A stretch of DNA of 15,390 nt, from NCBI GenBank assembly GCA_025464915.1, contig JAODNF010000205.1, forward strand, positions 1 through 15,390, in the 5' to 3' direction. A program made the translations under genes and the position numbers. The notes under the pieces are model-generated. The model had not been told where the DNA came from, made no database searches, and was given only the letters and a program-made list of their open reading frames with translations. Of this stretch, positions 1 through 6,292 are shown one piece after another (position 1 is the stretch's first letter; each line of letters starts with the position of its first letter). The stretch comes from Frankiales bacterium (GTDB lineage Bacteria > Actinomycetota > Actinomycetes > Mycobacteriales > SCTD01).

Positions 1-1
1 C

Positions 2-364
2 GGCATCCTCGCCGCGATCGCCATCCCGGTCTTCCTCAACCAGCGCAAGAAGGGCTACGAGGCCTCGGAGAAGTCCGACCTCCGCACCGTTGCGAACGAG
101 ATGGAGACCTACTTCACGGACAACCAGTCCTACCCGGCCACCCTGAGCCAGGCGGCTCGGGTCGTCACGATCAGCACCGGCCAGACGGTCACCGTGTCGC
201 AGAACAACACGATCGCCCTTGCCCAGACCGGCAACAGCGGCTTCTGCCTGACCGCCGTGAACAGCAACATCGGTACCACGGTCAACTGGGTCTACGACTC
301 GCTGGGTGGTGGCCTCAAGAAGGGCACCTCGGCTGCGTGCTCGGCGGCCTCGCTCTACGCGTAA
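2..364 (+). CDS. Type IV pilin (major-pilin-like), 5' end cut by window edge
   Basis: The gene enters the window already open. Its first visible residues, GILAAIAIPVFLNQRKKGYE, are the second half of the hydrophobic N-terminal helix of a type IV pilin, so the leader peptide and the G^F cleavage site lie just outside. After the helix comes a short globular head of about 95 residues with two cysteines (in FCL and AAC) that could form the C-terminal disulfide of the pilin D-region. The segment YEASEKSDLRTVANEMETY is nearly shared with the next gene, so the two are tandem paralogs. Pilins polymerise into the extracellular pilus after processing by PilD. This copy ends at a strong hairpin, which suggests a separate and probably highly expressed transcript. 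That it is the major pilin is inference. Confidence 0.88.
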   Translation, partial: GILAAIAIPVFLNQRKKGYEASEKSDLRTVANEMETYFTDNQSYPATLSQAARVVTISTGQTVTVSQNNTIALAQTGNSGFCLTAVNSNIGTTVNWVYDSLGGGLKKGTSAACSAASLYA

Positions 365-393
365 CACCTGCTTCACCTGCTAGCTAGAACGAT

Positions 394-429
394 CCAACTG
401 CCCCGGGCCTCACGGCCCGGGGCAGTTGG
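394..429 (+). terminator. Strong intrinsic-type hairpin after the first pilin gene
   Basis: A perfect inverted repeat lies 29 nt after the stop codon: CCAACTGCCCCGGGCC, the loop TCAC, then the exact complement (16-bp stem). No U-tract follows, as is usual for actinobacterial I-shaped terminators. It separates the first pilin from the downstream pilin operon, or attenuates read-through into it. Confidence 0.85.
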
Positions 430-457
430 CGTTCCGGAACAGAATCGCGCGTCGCGC

Positions 458-485
458 TTCACATCGCGTGCGCGGCTGCCGATAA
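458..485 (+). promoter_or_regulatory. Possible sigma-28 (FliA/WhiG)-type promoter for the second pilin operon
   Basis: GCCGATAA at 478-485 is an exact match to the -10 element of the FliA/WhiG/SigD family, and TTCA at 458-461 sits 16 nt upstream, where the -35 would be. A start site at about 492 would leave a 25-30 nt leader containing the GGGAG ribosome binding site at 509-513. The sequence match and geometry are seen. Use by a flagellar-type sigma factor is inferred. Confidence 0.45.
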
Positions 486-519
486 CCGACGAAACCTCCG
501 TCAACAGCGGGAGACCATG

Positions 520-945
520 ATGAGGGCACGCGAGCACGACAGGGACGAGGGCGGCTTCACGCTCATCGAGCTCCTGGTGGTCATCATCATCATCGGCATC
601 CTCAGCGCCATCGCGATCCCGATCTTCCTGCGGCAGCGGCAGCGGGCCTACGAAGCAAGTCTCAAGAGCGACCTGAGGACCGTCGCCAATGAGCTGGAGA
701 GCTACCAGTCCGACGACCTCGGCTACCCGCTGCAGTTCGACGGCGCCACGTTGACGGGCTCCTCCGTGATCGGCTCCGGCGTCGCGAGGCTCAGCATCAA
801 CAACTCGGTAGACGTGACCTTCAACGCCGCCGCGTCGGGCTACTGCCTCAAGGCCTACAACCCACGCGGCGGCACCGACTGGTACTACATCAGCACTCTC
901 GGCGGGCTGATGCCGCGTTCCACTGCTGCATGCGGGTCGTTCTGA
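520..945 (+). CDS. Type IV pilin / pseudopilin (second tandem copy)
   Basis: This is a complete type IV pilin precursor of about 141 residues. A short charged leader ends in DEGG, then comes the mature start FTLIELLVVIIIIGILSAI with the conserved Phe+1 and Glu+5, so PilD would cut between G and F. The hydrophobic helix continues into YEASLKSDLRTVANELESY, almost identical to the preceding pilin. The head has two cysteines (in YCL and AAC) placed like those of its neighbour. Two adjacent ATGs (517 and 520) are possible starts. GGGAG at 509-513 is 3 nt from the first and 6 nt from the second, so 520 is preferred. It leads an operon of minor pilins 3 nt upstream of the PilV-like gene, so it may be a minor or alternative pilin rather than the main subunit. 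Confidence 0.92.
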   Translation: MRAREHDRDEGGFTLIELLVVIIIIGILSAIAIPIFLRQRQRAYEASLKSDLRTVANELESYQSDDLGYPLQFDGATLTGSSVIGSGVARLSINNSVDVTFNAAASGYCLKAYNPRGGTDWYYISTLGGLMPRSTAACGSF

Positions 946-948
946 CCC

Positions 949-2946
949 ATGAACCTCAAGGAAGCGCTCGATCACGTCGATGACCACCGCATGATGGCTG
1001 CGACGCGTGCCCGTAGCAAGACCTACGACGACGAGGGCCTGTCCCTCGTCGAGGTGATCGTGGCGATCACCGTCGTCGGCATCGTGATGTCCGCCGCGGC
1101 GCTGTTCTTCATCAACGCGCTGAAGAGCACGTCGGGCCAGGGCCAGCGCAACCAGGCGATCTCGGTGGCCCAGCGCTACATGGAGGCCACGTCGGCGACC
1201 AAGCCGTCAGAGCTCCTGACCGGCCGCTACAAGGCCACGGTCGACACCTTCCTGGCAGGGCCCCGAGCGGCGACCCTGACGGCGAACGACGTCACGACGT
1301 GCCCGTCGCCGGCAGGGACGTGCCCTCTCTACTACGACGCGACGGCAACGAGCTCCTCCACACCGGTTCTTCCTCTGAGCCAGACCTCGACAGTGGCCGG
1401 GACGGCGTACACGATCCGCACCTTCGTCGACGGCTGCTACCTCGATACCGCCGGCAGCTGCCTGTCGACGACGTCCTCCGGGGCCCAGACGCTGTACCGC
1501 GTGACGGTCGACGTCGCGTGGACGCGAAAGAACGGCGGATCCTGCTCGAACGGCTGCAGCTACGCCATGGCGAGCCTCATCGACTTGCACGGCGATCCGG
1601 TGTTCAACACGAACATCTCCACGGTCGACATGCTCTCCATCGTGCCGGTGAACGGCGTAGCGGTGGGCGCCACGAAGACGCTCAACATCAACGGAACCGG
1701 GTTCCGGGCAGGGGCGACCGTCTCCATCAGCGGCGCGGGCGGCACGTTCGGGGCGATCGCCACGAACACCGGCAACGTCATCACGGTCCCGTTCACCGGG
1801 GGCGCAACTCCCGGCCCGTACAACATCACCGTCGTCAACCCTGATGGCGGCCGCGACACGCTTCCGTATGTCGTCAACCCGCTCCCGAACATCACCGGAA
1901 CATCGCCTACACCGATCCCGGGCAACACCCCCACGACCGTCACGCTCACGGGGACCGGGTTCCAGAGCGGTCTTTCGATCGCTGCCTCGTCGGGCTCCGT
2001 CGCGAACGCGACTTGGGGGTCGGCCACCTCGGCCACGTTCACCTACACGGGACTTCAGCTGGGCGGCACAGTGACGTTCACTCTCACCAACCCGGACGGG
2101 GGAGTGGACACCCAGACCGCGACCGTGAGGAGCGCCCCGAGCATCTCCGGCTTCGTGCCAGGTAGCTCAACGGTCGGCTTCCCGAGCTCCGTCACCGTGA
2201 ACGGCGGCGGTTTCCAGCCTGGCGCCACGGCGAGCATCTCCTCCGGCGGCACTGTGACCGTCACGAGCGTCGCCGCTGACGGCTCCTCGCTGGTCGCGAC
2301 CATCACAGGTACGACAGTGAACAACAACGCGACGATCACGATCCTCAACCCTGACGGCGGCACGACCTCGAGGAACGGCTTCGTGGTGTCACCCATGACC
2401 GTCACCTCGATCAGCCAGTCGACCTTCGCAGCCAGCACGACGACGTCCGGCATCACGCTCAGCGGAACAGGCTTCCGCTCCGGAGCGACGGTCACTCTCT
2501 CCTCGGGTGGCACCGCGACTGTCACGTCCGTTGCCGCTAACGGCCAGTCCCTGGTCATGAACGTCACGACAGGGAGCGTCGCCGCGAGCAACATCACCTT
2601 CACCGTTCGCAACACGGACTCGACCCAGGGCGTGAGCGGGGCCCTGGCCACGGTCTACGCGATCCCGACGGTGTCCAACAGCAGCGCCACCGGCGCGAAC
2701 AAGGGGAGCACCAAGAGCGTCACGGTGACGGGCACCAACTTCGTCGCGAACCAGACCAGCATCGTGATCAACGACAGCACCTACGGCGTGATCTACAGCG
2801 GGCCTCTCACGGTGGCGAGCTCGACGAGCGGCAGCTTCACGATGCCGGCGTCGTCCAACAAGGGCACCACGTCGCGCACGTTCACCGTGACCGTCGGAAA
2901 CGTCGCCGTCTCGAACGCCTACCCGGTCAGCTGGACGGTGTCGTGA
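949..2946 (+). CDS. PilV-like minor pilin with five IPT/TIG Ig-like repeats
   Basis: The N-terminus is a prepilin signal: YDDEG^LSLVEVIVAITVVGIV, with cleavage after Gly30 and Glu at +5, followed by the hydrophobic helix to about residue 57. Residues 60-215 form a pilin head with five cysteines (two in CPSPAGTC and others near 163, 171, 199 and 203, likely disulfides). From about 226 to the end are five repeats of 80-95 residues, each opening with a strand and a GTGF/GGGF/GTNF turn (near 249, 335, 419, 506, 595); repeats 1-3 carry an NPDGG turn (297, 381, 467). This is the IPT/TIG immunoglobulin-like fold. At 665 residues it is several times longer than ordinary PilV (about 150-200), so the repeats look like an adhesive or spacer stalk exposed at the pilus tip. 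The start is uncertain: ATG 949 gives a 30-residue leader and ATG 991 a more typical 16-residue one, and neither has a clear ribosome site. Its stop overlaps the next start. Confidence 0.85.
   Translation: MNLKEALDHVDDHRMMAATRARSKTYDDEGLSLVEVIVAITVVGIVMSAAALFFINALKSTSGQGQRNQAISVAQRYMEATSATKPSELLTGRYKATVDTFLAGPRAATLTANDVTTCPSPAGTCPLYYDATATSSSTPVLPLSQTSTVAGTAYTIRTFVDGCYLDTAGSCLSTTSSGAQTLYRVTVDVAWTRKNGGSCSNGCSYAMASLIDLHGDPVFNTNISTVDMLSIVPVNGVAVGATKTLNINGTGFRAGATVSISGAGGTFGAIATNTGNVITVPFTGGATPGPYNITVVNPDGGRDTLPYVVNPLPNITGTSPTPIPGNTPTTVTLTGTGFQSGLSIAASSGSVANATWGSATSATFTYTGLQLGGTVTFTLTNPDGGVDTQTATVRSAPSISGFVPGSSTVGFPSSVTVNGGGFQPGATASISSGGTVTVTSVAADGSSLVATITGTTVNNNATITILNPDGGTTSRNGFVVSPMTVTSISQSTFAASTTTSGITLSGTGFRSGATVTLSSGGTATVTSVAANGQSLVMNVTTGSVAASNITFTVRNTDSTQGVSGALATVYAIPTVSNSSATGANKGSTKSVTVTGTNFVANQTSIVINDSTYGVIYSGPLTVASSTSGSFTMPASSNKGTTSRTFTVTVGNVAVSNAYPVSWTVS
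2239..2556 (+). repeat. Near-identical segment in Ig-like repeats 3 and 4 of the PilV-like protein
   Basis: Nucleotides 2239-2295 and 2500-2556 encode 19-residue segments identical at 16 positions (both contain SSGGT and TVTSVAA). The DNA also matches over most positions. This points to a fairly recent internal duplication or recombination between adjacent IPT/TIG units. Confidence 0.6.
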
Positions 2947-3623
2947 TGATGAAGGCCCTCAGGCGCCGCAGATCCTCCGACCAGGACGGCTTCAGCCTCA
3001 TCGAGCTGTTGGTCTCCATGGTGATCCTCGCGGTGGTCTTCGCCATCGTCATTGGCGCGACGACCACGATGTACAAGGCGATGCGCAAGCAGTCCGCCGC
3101 TTCGGACGCCGTTGATCAGACCCGCAAGGTCGTCTCTGTCTTCGACAAGCAGGTGCGATACGCGAACGCGATCACCGTCGAGGGCTACAACGCCGGGGCT
3201 ACGGCGCTGTACGTCGAGCTCAAGTCGGGGATCACCGGCGCGCGCCAGACGTGCACCCAGTGGCGCTTCACTGCGGCCTCGAAGACCCTGGAGTACCGCA
3301 CCTGGCAGCCGATCCTCAACACGGGTGACGTCGTCACGGTCGGTGCTTGGAAGAGCGTGAGCAAAGCGGTGCTGCCGCCCGCGACCGGCACGGTGTTCAA
3401 GACCTCCTACCTCACGGCGGCGGACAACGGCACGGCGCCGGCTGGCTTCTACGGGTACACCCAGAACGCTTCTGTGCCCCATGAGGCGCTCCGTGTCAGC
3501 TTCATCGCGGCCTTCGGCTCGCCGAAGGCGAAGCAGGCGTCCGACGTCAGCTTCACGGCGCTCAACACGGTCAACTCCTTGGCGCCTGCGTCAGGGACCT
3601 GCAACGAGGGTGGACGTCCATGA
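2946..3623 (+). CDS. PilW-like minor pilin
   Basis: A type IV prepilin of about 225 residues. The basic leader (KALRRRRSSDQDG) is followed by FSLIELLVSMVILAVVFAIV, with Phe+1 and Glu+5 and a hydrophobic helix of about 25 residues. The head, with few cysteines (CTQW and a C-terminal CNEGG), resembles PilW-type minor pilins, which join PilV and PilX in the complex that starts pilus assembly; this role is known for the family and inferred here from gene order. Three starts are stacked: GTG 2943, ATG 2946, ATG 2949. ATG 2946 overlaps the upstream TGA by one base (TGATG), an arrangement fit for coupled translation, and was chosen, but there is no strong ribosome site to decide. The 3' end overlaps pilX by 4 nt. 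Confidence 0.85.
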   Translation: MMKALRRRRSSDQDGFSLIELLVSMVILAVVFAIVIGATTTMYKAMRKQSAASDAVDQTRKVVSVFDKQVRYANAITVEGYNAGATALYVELKSGITGARQTCTQWRFTAASKTLEYRTWQPILNTGDVVTVGAWKSVSKAVLPPATGTVFKTSYLTAADNGTAPAGFYGYTQNASVPHEALRVSFIAAFGSPKAKQASDVSFTALNTVNSLAPASGTCNEGGRP

Positions 3624-5311
3624 TGCGCCTCCAGCGGCTGGTCGCCGCACGTCGGCTCGCCACAGGCGATGACGGCATGGCCATGGTCCTGGCAATCCTG
3701 CTCATCCTGCTCGTCGCCGGTCTGTCGCTGAGCATGGGCGCGCTGGTCATCGCCCAGTCGCGGCCGACGCAGTTCAACCGCAAGAACGCTGCGACCGTCA
3801 ACGCCGCGAGCACCGGGCTGCAGGTCGGCCTGGACAGGCTCCGAGCCGCAAACGACGGAGCCGGAAACGGTTCGCTGCTTCTGCTGCCCTGCACCGGCGC
3901 CAACGACGCGACTCTCGCGCCGAACGGCACGAGCGGCACGGCACCCGGCGTGACGTACACCGGCCCCGTGAGCTCGCTGCCGGGGGCCCTCACCTACCGG
4001 GTCAGCATCTCGTACTACACGGCGGACCCGTCGGGCAAGGACCTCGGGTGGCTGCAGTCGAACGCAAAGCCATGCCCGCTTCTCGTGGTACCGACGTTCG
4101 CCTACGTCGAGGCGCTGGGCGCCGGAGCCGCTGTCCCGGGCGAGCCCGCCAACCGCGGAAACCGTGGCGTGCATGCCACCTACACCTTCAACGCCGTCAA
4201 CACGAACGTGACGGGCGGACGGCTCAAGCAGTTCCCGGGAAGCTGGGCGAGCCCGCAGCTGTGCGTCGATGCAGGGAGTGCGACGCCTGCGCCGGGCACG
4301 CAGCTGCTGATGCAGCCGTGCCTGGCCCTCGGGACGCCGCAGCAGACCTTCCAGTACCGCACGGACCTGACCCTCTACTTCGGCGGAAACACCGCGTTGA
4401 ACCTGTGCGCTGAGCAGAGCGGCGGCTACATCAAGCTGCAGACCTGCACCAGCCCCGTCAACACGCCGCAGGCCTCGACGTACAACACGTCAACAGGCAC
4501 GTACCTGGCGGGTCAGCAGGTCCAGGAGTTCGCCTTCGACGACAACGGGCACTTCGCCGGCGCCAGCAGCAACGGCGGCGTGACGGGCACGTGCATGCAG
4601 CCCGAAGGCATCACCACGACCACCAGCCCTGGCGCCAACGCCAAGGTCGCCTTCTTCGCCTGCACGGGCAGCACGCAGTCGCCGGGTGCCTGGGACCCGG
4701 ACCCCGACGTCGGTGCTGGCAAGGCAGGCGGTAACACGACGGGAATGCCCGGCTCGCCGACGAACCAGTTCGTCAACTACTCGGAGTTCGGCCGCTGCCT
4801 GGACATCACGGGGCAGAATGTGAACAACTCCCTCATCGCCTACCCGTGCAAGCAGGCGCCCAACAGCTCGACGCTGACGTACAACCAGGTCTGGAACTAC
4901 GTGCCCTACGGAAGCACCGGGTACGGCCAGTTCTACACCGTCGGCGTGACGGGCCAGGGCAACTCCGTGACCGGCACGAAGTACTGCCTCAAGGCCCCCT
5001 CCACGGGCAACTTGATCCTGACTCCGGTGTGCGCCGCGACGCCGACGGATGACCAGCTCTGGAAGGCGACGGGCAACACCAACGTCTATGCGACGGCCTA
5101 TCGGCTGATCAGCAAGGCGTCGGTCGTGGCCGACGCCAACAACCCCTACTGCATGTCGGTCGGACCCATCGCCTCGGGTGTGACGCCGGGATCGTCTGAC
5201 ATCATCACTCAGCTCTGCGACGGCAGCCTTGCCCAGAAGTGGAACGCTCCGCCGAACCCGCAGAAGGCCGGTCTGGGCAACCTGATCGAGCAGCAGGGTG
5301 GCGGCAGCTGA
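3620..5311 (+). CDS. PilX-like minor pilin fused to two ricin-B-like beta-trefoil lobes
   Basis: ATG overlaps the upstream TGA by 4 nt, with GAGGG at 3606-3610 as ribosome site. The leader ends in GDDG, then MAMVLAILLILLVAGLSL: a class III signal lacking Glu+5, as is usual for PilX. Residues 47-200 form the PilX-type head. From about 204 to 543 there are six related units with the pattern of a Cys with a short loop (LCVDAG, NLCAEQ, TCMQPE, RCLDIT, YCLKAP, YCMSVG), a second Cys about 15-25 residues later, and in most units a Q-x-F/W motif (QQTF, QEF, QVW, QLW, QKW). This is the ricin-B/QxW beta-trefoil signature repeated enough for two trefoils; only the second lobe keeps Trp. PilX proteins are normally 150-200 residues, so the 563-residue length is due to this lectin-like module. 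Carbohydrate binding at the pilus tip is inferred. A 6-bp hairpin (5303-5318) surrounds the stop codon. Confidence 0.85.
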   Translation: MMRLQRLVAARRLATGDDGMAMVLAILLILLVAGLSLSMGALVIAQSRPTQFNRKNAATVNAASTGLQVGLDRLRAANDGAGNGSLLLLPCTGANDATLAPNGTSGTAPGVTYTGPVSSLPGALTYRVSISYYTADPSGKDLGWLQSNAKPCPLLVVPTFAYVEALGAGAAVPGEPANRGNRGVHATYTFNAVNTNVTGGRLKQFPGSWASPQLCVDAGSATPAPGTQLLMQPCLALGTPQQTFQYRTDLTLYFGGNTALNLCAEQSGGYIKLQTCTSPVNTPQASTYNTSTGTYLAGQQVQEFAFDDNGHFAGASSNGGVTGTCMQPEGITTTTSPGANAKVAFFACTGSTQSPGAWDPDPDVGAGKAGGNTTGMPGSPTNQFVNYSEFGRCLDITGQNVNNSLIAYPCKQAPNSSTLTYNQVWNYVPYGSTGYGQFYTVGVTGQGNSVTGTKYCLKAPSTGNLILTPVCAATPTDDQLWKATGNTNVYATAYRLISKASVVADANNPYCMSVGPIASGVTPGSSDIITQLCDGSLAQKWNAPPNPQKAGLGNLIEQQGGGS

Positions 5312-5344
5312 GGCTGCCTCCCCAGGATCCGCGCCGGCTCCCAC

Positions 5345-5360
5345 TAGCGTTCTGACGATG
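5345..5360 (+). promoter_or_regulatory. Candidate leaderless promoter (-10) of pilD
   Basis: TAGCGT (5345-5350) matches the actinobacterial -10 pattern TAnnnT and stands 7 nt before ATG 5358, so transcription would begin at or next to the start codon. There is no Shine-Dalgarno sequence before this ATG. No convincing -35 is seen. Confidence 0.4.
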
Positions 5361-6143
5361 GACGTCGTGCTCTACGTGCTGGTCGGCCTGCTGGGCCTTG
5401 CGATCGGCTCGTTCGCCAACGTGGTCATCTACCGCGTCCCGGCGGGCCAGTCGGTCGTGTCCCCGCCGTCGGCCTGCCCGCAGTGCCACACCGAGATCCT
5501 GGCGCGCGACAACGTGCCGGTCCTCGGCTGGCTCGTGTTGCGCGGGAAGTGCCGGCAGTGCAGCAGCCCGATCAGCCCTCGCTACCCGTTGGTGGAGGCG
5601 GCGACGGCCGCTCTGTTCGTGCTGATGGCCTGGCGGTTCGGCGCCCACGCAGCTCTCGCGGCCTTCCTGTACCTGGCAGCAACGGGCGTCGTGCTCGCGA
5701 TGATCGACATCGACACCAAGCGGCTCCCGGACGCGATCGTCAAGCCGTCCTGGGTCGTGGTGGCGGGCCTGCTGACGCTCGCCGCGGCAACCGACGGCAA
5801 CTGGGACCAGCTGGGGCGGGCGGCCCTCGGCGCTGCTGCCCTCGGCGCGTTCTACTTCGCGCTGTGGTTCGCCTACCCGGCCGGCATGGGGTTCGGAGAC
5901 GTCAAGCTCGCCCCGATCCTCGGTGCGGCGCTCGGCTGGCTCTCCTGGGGTGCCGTGGCCGTCGGCGCGTTCACTGGGTTCCTGCTGGGCGGGGTGTTCG
6001 GGATCGCTCTCATCGCGATGGGTCGCGGTGGACGCAAGTCCAAGGTGCCGTTCGGACCCTTCATGCTGCTCGGCACACTCATCGGGGTGCTCGCGGGCGG
6101 CGACATTGCACATGCGTACCTGACGTCCACGGGCGCGGCGTAG
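5358..6143 (+). CDS. pilD: Prepilin peptidase / N-methyltransferase (type IV leader peptidase)
   Basis: An integral membrane aspartyl protease that removes the leader from prepilins and, in family members with the N-terminal domain, methylates the new N-terminus. ATG 5358 starts directly at the first membrane helix (MDVVLYVLVGLLGLAIGSFA). An in-frame GTG at 5298 would overlap pilX and add 20 residues without family character. The cytoplasmic domain has the zinc-type cysteines C40, C43, C65 and C68 (CPQC and CRQC). The catalytic aspartate motifs are IDIDTKRLPD (117-125) and GFGDVKL (178-184), each at the edge of a helix. The length of 261 residues is normal for the family. It lies 46 nt after the minor pilins it processes and may have its own leaderless promoter. 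The 3' end leads into a 149-nt regulatory gap before pilM. Confidence 0.96.
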   Translation: MDVVLYVLVGLLGLAIGSFANVVIYRVPAGQSVVSPPSACPQCHTEILARDNVPVLGWLVLRGKCRQCSSPISPRYPLVEAATAALFVLMAWRFGAHAALAAFLYLAATGVVLAMIDIDTKRLPDAIVKPSWVVVAGLLTLAAATDGNWDQLGRAALGAAALGAFYFALWFAYPAGMGFGDVKLAPILGAALGWLSWGAVAVGAFTGFLLGGVFGIALIAMGRGGRKSKVPFGPFMLLGTLIGVLAGGDIAHAYLTSTGAA

Positions 6144-6168
6144 GGCGGAGTAGCAACCCTGCTGTGCC

Positions 6169-6185
6169 AACCGGCGCAGCCGGTT
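6169..6185. promoter_or_regulatory. Dyad AACCGGC-GCA-GCCGGTT upstream of the pilM promoter
   Basis: A perfect 7-bp inverted repeat with a 3-nt centre, 26 nt after the pilD stop and 12 nt before the putative -35. It could be an operator half of a pair with the dyad at 6238-6255, or a weak pilD terminator. Both dyads are built from the same CCGGTT/AACCGG half-sites. Confidence 0.5.
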
Positions 6186-6196
6186 CACTCCAATGA

Positions 6197-6225
6197 CTCA
6201 AGCCATCGCCTAGTACGGCCGAAAC
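6197..6225 (+). promoter_or_regulatory. Possible sigma-28 (FliA/WhiG)-type promoter for pilMNO
   Basis: CTCA (6197-6200, extended to CTCAAG) is followed after 17 nt by GCCGAAAC (6218-6225). This resembles the actinobacterial flagellar-sigma pattern of a TCA-type -35 and a GCCGA-type -10. Transcription would start near 6232, giving a leader of about 60 nt that includes the second dyad and the ribosome site AGGGG at 6281-6285. Assignment to a sigma factor is inference. Confidence 0.45.
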
Positions 6226-6237
6226 CACTCTCGACAG

Positions 6238-6255
6238 CCGGTTCAGCCGAACCGG
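6238..6255. promoter_or_regulatory. Dyad CCGGTTC-AGCC-GAACCGG in the pilM leader
   Basis: A perfect 7-bp inverted repeat with a 4-nt loop, placed just downstream of the predicted start site. The 11-nt string CAGCCGGTTCA occurs both here (6235-6245) and at the upstream dyad (6177-6187). It may be an operator or an RNA hairpin in the 5' leader. Confidence 0.5.
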
Positions 6256-6292
6256 ACCTCGCGACCACGGTCGCACATCGAGGGGACGAGCA

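Noticed and set aside
365..519. Possible c-di-GMP riboswitch before the pilin operon
   Set aside because: Such elements often control pili, but the conserved GEMM core and tetraloop features are not seen here or in 6144-6292.
3501..3526. TTCA-N16-GCCGAA inside pilW, similar to the sigma-28-type sites
   Set aside because: It lies within coding sequence about 95 nt before pilX, and the 6-mer GCCGAA is expected several times by chance in DNA of this composition.
5205..6188. 327-codon minus-strand open frame opposite pilD
   Set aside because: It has low-complexity Arg/Glu/His composition and no recognisable domain. The pilD motifs on the plus strand explain the region.
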